From Eublepharis macularius (lineage: Eukaryota > Chordata > Lepidosauria > Squamata > Eublepharidae): a stretch of 64,000 bases of DNA. The stretch is from NCBI RefSeq assembly GCF_028583425.1, contig NC_072796.1:143105464-143169463 (forward strand). Reading direction: 5' to 3'. The position numbers were made by a program, and so were the translations under genes. The notes beneath the pieces are model-generated. The model did no database searches. It was not told where the DNA came from and was given only the letters and a program-made list of their open reading frames with translations. Of the stretch, positions 22,170 to 33,544 are shown piece by piece (position 1 is the first letter of the stretch; every line of letters begins with the position of its first letter).

Positions 22170-22600
22170 CTCTCCTTCCCTGCATCCTAATTAACAAGAC
22201 TGCTGCGAACCTCAGGGCCTTCGCAGGAGCCGGCGGGCAGGAGAGCTCTCTCAGCACGCGCCCCGGCTTGGTTCTGATTTTCTGCCCTCCCTCCTTACTC
22301 CAGCAGACTGATGGAATTGCAAACCAAGCTAACAATCTACAGTCACCCAAAGTTTACAAGTCACCCTCTGACATCACAGCCCCCAAGCCAATAGTGTTCG
22401 CTTCATGCTAATGAAGGAGGCTGGAGAGCAGAAGGTTCCCCTTTTGCACAATGATTCCTTTAGGAGACATATGTCCCTAATTAACAAATATCTAGGAACA
22501 AGCCTGTCCTCTATTGTCTCTGCCTGTGTCGATCTGTTTACTTCTGCAGGAAAGAAGCGGAGCGGAGCCGAGAGCCCAGGTGAGAAGGCCGCAGTGTGAT
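22170..22600. promoter_or_regulatory. Candidate conserved noncoding element
   Basis: Unique, balanced-composition DNA with several homeodomain-type cores (cctaattaac at 22,187 and ccctaattaac at 22,474) and no repeat similarity. It lies about 3.6 kb upstream of SCRT1. Conservation is inferred from appearance only. Confidence 0.35.
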
Positions 22601-23717
22601 GGCTCTTCCGGTGCCCCCTCAAAGGTTTCTGCCTGTTTCTCTCTAGAAGGACCTGCTGGGTTTTGAAGCTTGTCTGGCCCAAGTGTCCAGGACGGGAAAT
22701 GCACAGGTCTCTTCCCCGCCTCCCACTAACTAGCACAACCTGCCAAGAACGTGCAAACCTGGCAAAGGAGCTCTATGACACTCCCATTCATTTCCATGGT
22801 GCTGTCAGGGAATCTCCTGTTGGGTTGTGACCCGGGCGCCAGATCTCTCAGCTTCCCCCTTCTGCCCCCCCCTTGACAGCAGCAAGAATGTGACTCACAG
22901 AATCACAGAACCACAGAGTCCGAAGGGGCCACACAGACCTTCTAGTCCAACCCCCTGCCCAATGCAGGATCAGACTAAAGCATTCCTGACAAATATTCAT
23001 CCAGCCCCTTCTTGAAAACTGCCAGTGAAGGGGAGCTCACCTCCTCCCTAGGCAGCTGATTCCACCTCTGAACTACTCTGACAGTGAGGAAATTCTTCCT
23101 AAGATCCAGCCGGTACCTTTGTGCATGTAGTTTTAGCCCACTGCTTTGGGTCCTACCCTCTGCTGCCAACTGGAACAGCTCCTTGCCCTCCTCCAAATGA
23201 CAGCCTTTCAAATATTTAAAGAGAGCAATCATGTCCCCCCTCAACCTCCTCTTCTCCAAACTAAACATTCCCAAGGCCCTCAGCCTTTCCTCATAGGGCT
23301 CAGTCTCCAGACCCCTGATCATCCTCGTCGCTCTCCTCTGCACCCTCTCAATTTTGTCCACATCCTTTTTGAAGTGAGGTCTCCAGAACTGCACACAGTA
23401 CTCCAGATGCGGCCTGACCAAGGGAGTATAGAGAGGGGACTATGACCTCCTGCGATTTTGATGCAATGGCCCTTTTGATATAACCCAAGACTGAGTTTGC
23501 CTTTTTTGCCACCGCATCACACTGACTGCTCATATTTAGTTTACAGTCCACTCTTACCCCAAGATCCCTTTCACATATACTACTGCCCAGAAGTGTATCC
23601 CCCATCCAGTTTTTGTGCTTCTCATTTTTGTGGCCCAGATGTAATACTGTGCACTTGTCTTTGTAGAATTGCATCCTATTCACAGCTGTCCACTTCTCCA
23701 GAGTATTCAGGTCTTGT

Positions 23718-23949
23718 ATTGTCGAAGGCTTTCACGGCCGGAGAACGATGGTTGTGGGTTTTCCGGGCTGTATTGCCGTGGTCTTGGCATTGTAGTTCCT
23801 GACGTTTCGCCAGCAGCTGTGGCTGGCATCTTCAGAGGTGAAGATGATGATGCCACCTCTGAAGATGCCAGCCACAGCTGCTGGCAAAACGTCAGGAACG
23901 ACAATGCCAAGACCACAGCAATACAGCCTGGAAAACCCACAACAACCAT
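23718..23949 (-). mobile_element. PLE-derived inverted-arm element, family B, in CR1
   Basis: Two inverted arms flank a loop of about 17 nt. The left arm is complete to the terminal tattgtcgaaggctttcacg; the right arm stops about 35 nt short, at acaaccat. A perfect 14-bp duplication (tattcaggtcttgt) lies at 23,704-23,717 and 23,950-23,963. Each arm holds a family B hammerhead. Confidence 0.88.
23798..23838 (-). ncRNA. Hammerhead ribozyme motif, family B, core intact
   Basis: Forty-one nt: stem I CCU/AGG, core CUGAAGA, one extra U, hairpin II GCCAGC/GCUGGC, GAAA, loopless stem III AC/GU, predicted cleavage after C. The partner in the other arm (23,856-23,896, plus) has GAAA changed to AAAA. 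Confidence 0.72.
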
Positions 23950-24820
23950 TATTCAGGTCTTGTTGAATTTTAATTCTATCTTCTTGGGTGTTTGCTACTC
24001 CTCCCAATTTGGTATCATCAGCAAATTTAATGAGCAGCCCTTCCACTCCTTCATCCAGATCATTGATAAAAATATTGAAAAGTACTGGGCCCAAAACTGA
24101 GCCCTGCGGCACCCCACTGGACACCTCCCTCCAATCTGATGAAACACCATTGACCACCACTCTTTGGGTGCGGTCCTCTAACCAGTTCCCTATCCACCAA
24201 ACTGTCCTATAGTCCAGTCCACAGTCTTCCAGTTTGCCCATCAGAATGTCATGGGGGACCTTATCAAAAGCTTTACTGAAATCCAGATAAATCACGTCAA
24301 CAGAGTTCCCCGGATGCAGTAAGCTGGTCACTCGATCAAAGAAGGAAACCAGGTTGGTCTGGCAAGATCTGTTAGGAACAAAACCATGTTGACTTTCCCG
24401 GATCACTGAGCGGTCCTTCAGATGCTTACAGATTGATCCCTTTAAAATCTGTTCTAATATCTTCCCAGCAACAGAAGTCAGACTGACCGGCCTGTAGTTT
24501 CCTGGGTCATCCTTCCTCCCTTTCTTAAAGATTGGGATAACATTCGCTCTTCTCCAATCTTGTGGCACATCCCCAGTCCTCCAGGAGGCCTTGAAGATGA
24601 TGGACAGAGGCTCTGCAAGTTCTCTAGAAAGTTCTTTCAGCACTCTTGGGTGCACCTCATCCAGCCCAGGGGATTTGTATTTATCCAGTGCAGCCAGGTG
24701 TCTCTCTCCACAACCTCTCTGTCAATGTCAACTAGCCCCCCCAGATGTCCTGTTGTGTCTACTATCATCTCTAGATAGGCTCAAGTTCTTCAGGGAGAGG
24801 CAAAAACATCATTAAGCCTG

Positions 24821-25118
24821 ATGGTTGTTGTGGGTTTTCCGGGCTGTATTGCCGTGGTCTTGGCATTGTAGTTCCTGATGTTTCGCCAGCAGCTGTGGCT
24901 GGCATCTTCAGAGGTGTAGCACCAAAAGACAGAGATCTCTCAGTGTCACTCTCACCTGAGTGACACTGAGAGATCTCTGTCTTTTGGTGCTACACCTCTG
25001 AAGATGCCAGCCACAGCTGCTGGCGAAACGTCAGGAACTACAATGCCAAGACCACGGCAATACAGCCCGGAAAACCCACAACAACCATCGTTCTCCGGCC
25101 GTGAAAGCCTTCGACAAT
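24821..25118 (+). mobile_element. PLE-derived inverted-arm element, family B, in CR1
   Basis: The right arm is complete to gccttcgacaat and the left arm begins at atggttgttgtggg. The inner arms extend farther than in the 23,718 copy, pairing through gtagcaccaaaagacagag to a 6-nt loop near 24,951. A perfect 15-bp duplication (acatcattaagcctg) lies at 24,806-24,820 and 25,119-25,133. The same element is therefore present with two different hairpin depths. Confidence 0.88.
24995..25035 (+). ncRNA. Hammerhead ribozyme motif, family B, core intact
   Basis: Every core position is present (CUGAAGA, GAAA) with stem I CCU/AGG, hairpin II GCCAGC/GCUGGC and stem III AC/GU. The inverted partner at 24,874-24,914 (minus) has one change in stem III (GAAACAUC). 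Confidence 0.75.
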
Positions 25119-26344
25119 ACATCATTAAGCCTGTCTGCTTTTTCTCTGTCCTGCATCAGAGTTTCTCCATCTACTCCCAACAGTGGTCCAATTGCCTCTT
25201 TTACCTTTAGTTTGCTTCTCACATATCTGTAGAAGTTTTTCTTGTTGTAGCGAGCCCTCCTGGCCAGACCCAGCTCGTACTGAGCTTTGGCCTCTCTGAT
25301 GGCTGATCTGCAGTACCTAGTAACCCTCATATACTCCTCTTTAGAGGTCTGTCCCTGTCTCCATTTCCTGAACATTTCCTTTTTCTCCCTTAGCTTATTG
25401 TGGAGCTCTCTGTGCATCCACATCGGTTTCTTGGAGGCCTGACCATGTTTCCGTCTTGCTGGGATAGTGAGGGCTTGAGCTTGCAGAAGCTCGTGTTTGA
25501 GAATGGCCCACCCTTCACTCGCTCCTTTCCCTTCCAGCACACTCCCCCACGGAACGACTCTCATCAAGCCTCTGAGTTTATTGAAGTCGGCCCTACGAAA
25601 ATCTAACCTACGAGCCTGGCTATGAACTTCCTTGGCCCCCACAGTCACTTCCCCCTAAGGTCCCCACCACCTTCATCTCATCTACCAATTCTTCCCTGTT
25701 GGTTAATATCAAGTCTAGTATGGCCGAGCCCCTTGTAGCTTCCTCCACCTTTTGAAAAAGGAAGTTATCAGCCAGGCAGGTCAGGCAATGGCGTGATTCA
25801 TGACGCTTTGCTGAGCCTGTTTCCCAGCACACATTGGGGAAGTTGATGTCACCCATAATTACAAGTTTCTGATGTCTGGATACTCTGCCAAGCTGTTCAA
25901 GGAGGGCAGCATCCATTTCCTCTCCCTGGTCAGGCAGTCTGTAGCAGACCGCAACAACAACTCCTTTTGTCCTTCCTCCCCTTATTTCCACCCATATACT
26001 TTCCACTGGGCTGTTAACCACATTCTCCAGAACTTGCTGACAATCAAGCCCTCTCCTCACACACAATGCCACTACGCCTCCTCTACCCTTCCAGTTTTTC
26101 TTGAACAACTCGTACCCATCCACTACCACATTCCAGTCATGGGAATCATCCCACCAAGTCTCAGTAATTCCTACTATGTCATAGCCCTCTGTTTGTAAGA
26201 GAAGTTCAAGCTCATCCTTCTTATTACCCATACTTTGGGCATTGGTATACAGGCACTTGTAGCCTTGTATCTTTGTTTGATCTGTCCTTCTCAGGTGGGC
26301 CCCCGCTGTTATCACTCAAAGTGGAAGAGCCACCCTCCAAGATG

Positions 26345-27445
26345 GCCGTGCCTAGGACGCTTGTCTTGCTGTCTGTTGGGCACATGTAGGCAAGTGGATT
26401 TTAATATTGTGTGTGTGTTGATGTACACATAAACACTTGTGCGCAAAAGTGCCCTTAGCACATGAATAAAAGAACCTAGAGGAACATAAAATGCAAGCAG
26501 GAATGAAATATGCACCTCTGTGTGTGAATTATGTCAGCAAAAACAAACCCTTACAGAATGGCAGTCTTTTCAATAAAGATGCCAAGTCTGGAATCCTGGA
26601 GCCCAAAGAGATCTACCGACCCAGCAAGGCCGCCCTCTGGGCATAAGCTGACCAGTCATAGGCTAAAGCCCTGTCCCTGGCAGATGCCCATCCAGCTTGT
26701 CTTCGAACATCTCCATGCATTACAACTCTGCTCAGGCCACAGCACATTTGGACACCTGGACACAGGAAGCCGCCCAAACCACTGGCCCATCCTGTCCACA
26801 CAAACTGGCAGCCGCTCTCCAGAGTCTTCCACAGCACACAACACCTGATTCTTTCAACTGGAGACGCTGCCAGGGATCGAGCCCAGACCTTCTGCAGGCC
26901 AAGCAGACACCCCCTCCCCCCCTCTTGGTCCTGGCACTTTGTTCTTCGAGCCCGGAAGGCCAAACAGCCCCTGAAGACAGGCCCAGAATAGCCAAAACGG
27001 CACACTGAGTTATGAAATCAGGCAGCCTTTGAGACTTTGGGGGAAGCCTGGAATCCATCGTAAGGCTGCTTCCCTGAAGCACTTCCGTTCTCCCACCTGT
27101 GGCCAGTGCTGGCGAGAATCCTGGTGCTCTCCATTGCTTCCCTTGCCCTTCTCTGTGTATATCATGTTTAAAACTATCTTCCACGCAGCGGCTCGGACTT
27201 GCGGAGCTGCCTCTGTGGAAGGGCAGGTAAGTCCCGAGAGGGCTTGCCTTGCACGTTCAGGCACTGTGGCCCCCTTGCTCTTTCTAAGGGTTTGGAGTGC
27301 TGGTGAATGATTCACTCGATTTGGGGGGGCTGCGACCGGGTGGGGCCTCTGCGCCTTTGGACGCAACTTTGATGCCTGCCTGTCACTCTGCCTCATCCTA
27401 AGGATTTTGCCAGCACTTCCAGTCATTAATCATGACACAATCTGA
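26345..27445. other. Unannotated stretch
   Basis: About 1.1 kb without a recognised gene or repeat. Frames on both strands are short and unfamiliar. Confidence 0.45.
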
Positions 27446-27449
27446 CGAT

Positions 27450-27489
27450 GCATCTGATGAAGAGAGCTGTGGTTCTCGAAAGCTTATGC
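27450..27489 (+). ncRNA. Hammerhead ribozyme motif, family A, array unit 1, intact
   Basis: GCAU/AUGC stem I, CUGAUGA core, extra A, hairpin II GAGAGC-UGUG-GUUCUC, GAAA, AG/CU stem III, U at the predicted cleavage position. Confidence 0.78.
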
Positions 27490-27501
27490 TACAATAAAGT
27501 T

Positions 27502-27541
27502 GCATCTGATGAAGAGAGCTGTGGTTCTCGAAAGCTTATAC
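27502..27541 (+). ncRNA. Hammerhead ribozyme motif, family A, array unit 2, core intact
   Basis: Same core as unit 1; stem I has one mismatch (GCAU with AUAC). Confidence 0.7.
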
Positions 27542-28006
27542 TACAATAAAGTTGCATCTGACTAAGAGAGCTGTGGTTCTCGAAAGCTTACACTACAATA
27601 AAGTTGCATCAGACGAAGAGAGCTGTGGTTCTCAAAAGCTTACGCTCCAATAAAGTTGATTCTTCTTAAAGGTGCTGCAGAGAAAAGTGGAGGTGATTGG
27701 TCTGATCCAGCCCTCCTAGAGGGGAAGATTTAAGGAGCCCCCAAAATGGGATTTCCAAATGGCACCAACAGGCCCCCATTGTTGCTATGCTGAACGATCA
27801 ACTGGCTGGCCTCTGTGTGGATTCTGAAAGCCATTAAACTAGGCCTCCCTTAGCAAAGGTCTCTGGCTATGTGCCGGGCTCATGAAGGATGCAGGAAAAT
27901 ATGACTTTGCAAACTAAGCAAACCAAAACTCCATCTCCACCACAAAGGACCCAGCGAGGAGGGATGGTGCTTGTTGCTCAACATGTCTGAAGGAGGGCCT
28001 GCACTC

Positions 28007-28159
<153 letters not shown>

Positions 28160-28390
28160 GTCTGCCTTTCTCACTGAGACGCAAGACGGATTACACAGTG
28201 TGAGATTAGTACAGTCAATTTCAAGTACATTTCCATAAGCAATGCCATAGGGTAAATAAACACAATTTATAAGACATAGCATTAGCAGGAATCCAATACA
28301 GAGTTGAAGAAATGCTGACACAGGACATAAGCAATTCTATGGCTGACATTAGACCACATGAAGCACCCAACCACAGCAGTCACCTCCCAA
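28160..28390 (-). mobile_element. LINE (L2-like) 3' UTR fragment
   Basis: Antisense of the tail at 4,700-4,772: gcctttctcactgagacgc, then ggattacacagtgtgag, and AT-rich sequence. Confidence 0.6.
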
Positions 28391-28419
28391 GGCCCTGCTT
28401 TGAGTGCCCTCATCTTCTG

Positions 28420-28770
28420 ATATCAGGCAGTTGGTAACGCAGGACAGGACCTTCATGGTTATGGCACCAAAACTCTAGAACTCTCTCCCTGGGGAGATTT
28501 GCCTGACCCCTTTTGTGGCCATCTGCCTCCAGCAGGTGAAGACTTTTTGTGTGGTATGGAATTCCCTCCGTGATCCCTCCTTCCTACCCTATGTTTTAAT
28601 TGCTTTCATGTACATGCATTTTATTGTATGTGCATTATAGCTTGGTTTTAATTGTTTTAATGATGAGTTTTTGTTTGGTTTTAATGGCTTTTAAGATCTG
28701 TTTTTATGATATATGTTTTTAATCAGTTAGCCAGCTTGGTGGTAGCCTGATGGGGCAGAAAGGTAAATGA
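28420..28770 (+). mobile_element. L2-like LINE C-terminus and 3' UTR
   Basis: The degraded coding end (atggcaccaaaactctagaa, then ctctccctgggg) is followed by a T-rich 3' UTR with repeated tttaattgttttaatg. Confidence 0.55.
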
Positions 28771-29210
28771 TGTAAATCTAAATGCTGAAAGAAGTTAAGG
28801 AGAGGGGTACAAACAGAGGGAGGGGGATTCAATCTGCTAATCACTCCCCAAAACATACAGCATCCTCGAGAGAGAGAGAGAGGGGGAGATGTATGTGCAC
28901 TGGGGTTTTCAAATTATGTCTTCCTCCCAGCACAATTTCTTGCAGACTCTCAGCTTCTTCCCTTTAATCTCATACTTCATAAAGGCAGATAAAAGGACTT
29001 AGTCGCAGACAAGGTCAAGGTTTCTGCATGAAGGTGGAGTCTCCAAGTATACAGAAGAATATTAGAGTGTGATTTTCTTAAAAACCATTCAATATGGGCT
29101 GATGAGGACCAAACACCGTCATTGTCCTCAAAATATTGCAAACGGTTTAAGATCAGTTAAAGGGCAGTGGAACCAGAAATCGGGAACCTGGAGACTATAG
29201 TACCACGAGT

Positions 29211-29445
29211 CATAGATTCAGAGGAGTTAGCCGTGTTAGTCTGTAGTTGCACCATCAGCTTTTGAGAACCACAGCTCTCTTTGTCAGATGCATCATCAGC
29301 TTTCGAAAGCTGACGATGCATCTGTCGAAGACACCTGTGGTTCTCAAAAGCTGATGATGCATCTAACAAAGAGAGCTGTGGTTCTCGAAAGCTTATGCTA
29401 CAATAAAGTTGGTTAGCCTTAAAGGTGCCCCTGGACTCCTTACTA
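29211..29445 (+). mobile_element. PLE-derived family A element, rearranged
   Basis: The left arm end is complete (gattcagaggagttagcc) and three degenerate hammerheads follow: one inverted (29,258-29,293) and two direct (29,318-29,357 and 29,359-29,398). The right arm is truncated at ggactccttac. Flanks tagtaccacgag and tagtatcatgag match at 10 of 12. Direct cores are CUGUCGA and CUAACAA, both inactive. Confidence 0.75.
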
Positions 29446-29897
29446 GTATCATGAGGTAAGAGATTTGGGTTGGGTGGGGGGTTTTCAGTGATTTCCTCTC
29501 CCCCTGTCATCTTTGTAGATCTCTGGCTTCTAAAAGATTACACAGAGAAAACCTTTAAGCAGGGCAGCCTCCAAGGTCTTTTGCAGGTCTGGGGCAACCA
29601 AAATCTTTTGCAGAGTCACAGCAGCTACTGGGATGCAACACTGAGAGGCTCACCCACTGCTCAAGCGTTATGGGCTGGGATCATCTGCAATGTCCCTTAC
29701 TCTGTAAGGGGCCCCTTAAACCATGCGGCACCCCAAGAACATCGCTGATCCCTCGAGAGGCTCGCTTGGCAGAGGTGTGCGACTGGCGTTCCAGGTGCTG
29801 GAACAGCCACATGCCTTTATGTCCCCTGTCCAGACCCAGACCTTATTGCAGCCATGAGGGAGTGTCTTTCCTTTGGAGAAACGGACTGGGCACTCCC

Positions 29898-30147
29898 CTA
29901 GCCAGTTTGGTGCAGTGGTTAAGAGCATGGGACTCTAATCTGGAGAGCCAGGTTTGATTCCCCACTCCTCCACGAAGCCAGCTGGGTGACCTTGGGCTAG
30001 TCACGGCTCTCTGGAGCTCTCTCAGCCCCACCCGCCTCACAGGGTGATTGTTGTGGGGTAATAATAACACTTTGTAAACCGCTCTGAGTGGCCATTAAGT
30101 TGTCCTGAAGGGCGGTATATAAATCAAATGTTAATGTTATTATTAGT
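29898..30147 (+). mobile_element. tRNA-derived SINE
   Basis: Pol III head (cagtttggtgcagtggttaag, and B-box-like ggtttgattcc), conserved body (ggtgaccttgggctagtcac, gagctctctcagccccaccc), end gggcggtatataaat and a TTA-rich tail. Confidence 0.88.
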
Positions 30148-30274
30148 CCTAGATCCTACTCCAGGGACTGCATCACACTTGTCAGGGGCATGGGTAATGA
30201 CTGGCAGCCTGGCAGACCTGATTGCAGTAGCCATTTCAGGCTATTCTTGAGACCTGTTCCAAGGATGCCCGCGT

Positions 30275-30276
<2 letters not shown>

Positions 30277-30345
<69 letters not shown>
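30277..30345. repeat. (CT)n dinucleotide repeat, about 34 copies
   Basis: An uninterrupted CT run of 69 bases; frames through it are artefacts. Confidence 0.97.
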
Positions 30346-30347
<2 letters not shown>

Positions 30348-30349
30348 CC

Positions 30350-30985
30350 AGGACTGTGCCACTGCTGGGAGAGGTGGTGGGGCCCAGAGTTGCAGGGGTG
30401 CTTTTTATTTATGCATTCCAATATTTGTAGGTTACCTATTCCTTCCCAGTTTGCCGTGTGATGTGTGACTACCTACACCCCAGGATGTAGGAGTTGACTG
30501 AGGTTACTTTGCAGGAGAGGAGAAATCCTGACCCTGCTCATGTGCAGAGGGCCCGTAAGGTACAGTGACTAATCCAGTGGCAGAAACCCCTGGCATGCAT
30601 TCCAACCCAATCCGTTGCTTGACACCTGCGCCAGGTCAGATTTTCAGCCAGTGGGCCAAAAATGGTTCCTTGTCCCTGGCTAGAACCAGGGAGACCTCTG
30701 CTCAGATCTCCATGCATCCATGAAACATACTGAGTGGTCCTGTGAGCCAGGCATTCTCTCTCTCCACCTAGCCCACCTCACAGGGTTGTTGTGACAATAG
30801 ACTGGAGGAGAGGAGAACCATGTAAGCAGCCTGAGACCCTTGGAGGACAGGCAGGGTAAAAAAAGGGGGGTTGAGAGGCAGAGCTGAGCACCAGCACTCA
30901 GATCAGAGCTCGATGATCGAGCAGAGCTTTGCTTGGGGCCACCAGTTGGGAATTCCTTATGCGCCCAAGTGTGCAGGAGACCAGT
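30350..30985. other. Unannotated stretch
   Basis: Contains short SINE-like words near 30,770-30,850 (cccacctcacagggttgttg) but no clear element boundary. Confidence 0.4.
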
Positions 30986-30987
30986 AA

Positions 30988-31215
30988 GAATCATAGAACC
31001 CCTGAAGCACAGAGCTGGGGCCAACCACCTTCTCGCGTAGGAAATTCACAGCTACTCTCCCACTCCCCAAACACCCTCTGCCCAATGCCCAGAGGAAGGC
31101 AAAACCCCTCCAGGATCCCCGACCAATCTGGCCGGGAGGAAGATTCCTCCCTGACCCCAAGTGGTGATCGGCATGACCCCGGGCACATCAGAAAGTGTTA
31201 CGAGAGCCAAGCACC
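30988..31215 (-). mobile_element. CR1-like LINE 3' fragment
   Basis: Same family as 12,626-12,845: catagaacccctgaagcaca, then caatgcccagaggaaggc, then cctgaccccaagtggtgatc. Confidence 0.6.
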
Positions 31216-31644
31216 GGCTCATCCCATCCTGTTCTGCTTCAGGAAGTTAATTCTAGAAGCAGCCCTTCCTCGTTTCAACCATCCCTCTTATAGCAGCCGC
31301 TGCCTGCAGACTGCAGCGCAGGATCCTGGTTCATTGTTGCCTCTAGCAAGGCCCAGGCTGCCCCTGGCTGGATCCAACCCAAGCCCCTGCGCCATTGCTG
31401 CAGCGGCTTGCCTTGGATCCAGCCAGCAACAGCGTGGGGCCCAGGAAGGAATGCCAGCCCCCTCTCGCACTACTGGTGCCTGTTCTGGACATGGGCGCCT
31501 TGCTCATTGTGCGGGCCCAAGCAGAGGATCCCTCCTGGTTGCTTGCCTCAGCGCATACGCACATGCGCCTGCTCCTGCCGCTGAGATTCCCCGAGCTCTT
31601 AGCACACAGTTCTGCTCTCTTTGCTGTCTTTGCTTGGTTTATTT

Positions 31645-31795
31645 ATTTATTATTTAATCACATTTCTAGACCGCCCTCCCCGTCAGACGGGCTCAGGGCG
31701 GTTTAACAACAATTTAAAACAGTAAAAACATTATAAAAACATTAAAACATTATATCAAATCAATTAAAATTGGTGGGTATAAAATATTAAAAGGC
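31645..31795 (-). mobile_element. LINE 3' UTR fragment
   Basis: tctagaccgccctccccg, then gggctcagggcggtttaac, then a long A-rich stretch. Confidence 0.55.
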
Positions 31796-31975
31796 CTCCC
31801 ACCTTTGGGGTGGGGAAGGTTCTCCCCACCACTGCACCTTGTTAATTTGTTTTATTATTTGTATATTGATTTTAGTTTTGGTTTTTATAGATTTTAACTG
31901 TTCACCACCCAGAGCCCCTGGGGATGGGCGGTATATAAATTGAAAAAATAAATAAATAAATAAATAAAAATACAC
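31796..31975 (+). mobile_element. LINE 3' tail fragment
   Basis: caccacccagagcccctgg, then gatgggcggtatataaattg and an (AAAT)n end. Confidence 0.6.
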
Positions 31976-32004
31976 CATTTTCCTGCATAGGTGGTGGAAG
32001 GTCT

Positions 32005-32410
32005 TCAGTGGTATGGCCGGCGAGAGGACAGCCTAGCCTCCACCAAATGCCTGGGGGAACATCTCCGTCTTGCAGGCCTGGCGGAAAGATAACAAATCCT
32101 GCCGGGCCCTAGTTTCCTCAGACAGAGAGTTCCACCAAGTCGGAGCCAGAACCAAAAAGGCCCTGGCTCTAGTAGAGGCCAGGCAGAGCTCCCTGGGGCC
32201 AGAGACCATCAGCAAGTGTTTCGTGGCTGATCGAAGCGACCTCCGGGGAACATATGGGGAGAGGCGGTCCCGAAGGTAAGCTGGGCCCAGTCCGCATAGG
32301 GCTTTATAGGCCAACACCAAGACCTTGAACCGGACCCGGTACTCAACCGGTAACCAGTTTAAATGCATTTCAAAGATTTCTGCCCCTCCTTGGTGTGGTA
32401 GCGGAGGGGT
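32005..32410 (-). pseudogene. L2-like LINE ORF C-terminus
   Basis: An open minus-strand frame reads LNWLPVEYRVRFKVLVLAYK, ALCGLGPAYLRDRLSPYVPR, then STRARAFLVLAPTWWNSLSE and ARQDLLSFRQACKTEMF. These are C-terminal LINE motifs shared with 7,590, 49,480 and 57,055. The frame is only a fragment. Confidence 0.8.
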
Positions 32411-33544
32411 GCTGCTGGTCCTTCCACCTTGACCCCAGAAGAGCAGCCTGCTAGAGGAAGCAACTGATCCAGAAGTGCACTTTTGGTAGTCCCCAGAAGT
32501 TCCTCCTGTGTGGATGTTTCCCATTTGTGACTTCTGCTTGTCGGGCTGAAATGGTTCTCCCCTGGCAGATATGTCAGCGCTATGGCCTAACCCCCCCCCC
32601 TCCAAGCAGAGATGAGCAATTTAGACGTTCCCATAACTCCCTTGGTGAAATCCTGCGTGCATTTCAGCCGCAGGTTAGCTGTCATCACTGAAACTTCTGC
32701 TCCAGAGAGAGCTTGTTAATCTTTTAGGGACTCCTGTTTATTTTGAGTTCAACTGGCGAACATGATGACATGTTTGGAGCACCCAGAGAAGGAAGGGCTG
32801 GGGTTGTTCTCGGGTGGCTCCTTTCGTCTGTCAACTGGGCCTTTGCTGCCCTTTCAAAAGAGCGGTGGGGGGGGGGCTCTTCGTGTGCGCCTGTGTGACT
32901 GCTTGGGACTAAGGCAGTTTTGCTTCTGCCTGGGAAGAGATGAATCACACTTCACTCTGGGACTGTAAATCTTCTGTGAAAGCAGCCCAAACTCTAGCTT
33001 TAGCTAAAAGCAGTTCGTCTAGCTGGCATCTGCTGCCTTGTCTTTTCTATGCTGGATTCTGAGCCTTCGTTTCTGTTTGTTTAATAAAATATATAATTTG
33101 CTTCAAGTCCTTGTAATGTCTTGCCTGTGGCTTTAAAATATCACTGATATGCTGAGACCCCAGGGAAGCCGCCAGAGGGAAGGGGAGTTCCTTGCAGCTT
33201 CCTCCTCTAGCTGGATCAGTCTGGTCTCCGTGCAAAGAAGAGGGCCGTGCTTGCTGTGGGAGGCTGCTCTGGTGCCAGCTCTTGTCTATTGCTCTCTCCT
33301 TTGCTCTAACCTTTTTCAAGGGATCAGAATTGGCAGGGTGGGGGGCAGGTTGAGTCCATCAGTCAGAAGTTCCTGAAGCCAAGGGCATAAGAAGAGGAGA
33401 CGATTCCTTCTGGTCCTCTAGACCAGCAGCATGCCGACTCACACCGTGGCCAACCAGTTCCTCTGGAGGGCCAAGAGCAGGGCATAAGGCCAGGGCTTCC
33501 CTTGACTCTGGGTTTCAGAGCGTGACTGCCTCTTGACTGTGGAG

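Larger units (their letters stand above)
22975..26315 (-). pseudogene. CR1 ORF2 (endonuclease / reverse transcriptase) pseudogene
   Basis: In order from 26,315: an APE-type endonuclease ([30 protein letters not shown]) whose final SDH motif is damaged (SDC, followed by a frameshift near 25,640); a linker; a reverse transcriptase with [40 protein letters not shown] and the catalytic LIKFADDTK (near 24,020); and the C-terminal domain (RRATRMIRGLE, YEERLRALGM) in broken frames down to 22,975. CR1 enzymes copy their own RNA at a nicked target site. The element is inactive because of the frameshifts and the two insertions. Confidence 0.88.
22894..26340 (-). mobile_element. CR1 LINE, nearly complete ORF2, 5' truncated
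   Basis: On the minus strand the element runs from about 26,340 (start of the endonuclease) to a CR1-type 3' end (tagaagg...gattctgtgagtc in sense) at about 22,894. It is interrupted by two PLE insertions (23,718-23,949 and 24,821-25,118) whose target duplications leave the CR1 sequence otherwise continuous. ORF1 is absent. Confidence 0.9.
27450..27680 (+). mobile_element. PLE-derived family A element with a four-unit hammerhead tandem array
   Basis: Four hammerhead units start at 27,450, 27,502, 27,554 and 27,606, an exact 52-nt period, joined by tacaataaagtt spacers. A degraded tail follows (gattcttcttaaaggtgctg). Core integrity falls along the array: units 1 and 2 intact, unit 3 G8 to U, unit 4 U4 to A with GAAA to AAAA. 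Confidence 0.9.

Noticed and set aside
24821..25118. Classical DNA transposon because of its long inverted repeats
   Set aside because: The target duplications are 14-15 bp, not a fixed short length; the ends are asymmetric and each arm has a hammerhead, fitting a PLE-derived insertion better.
30236..30421. Arg/Glu and Leu/Ser repeat proteins around 30.3 kb
   Set aside because: They are translations of a (CT)n microsatellite.
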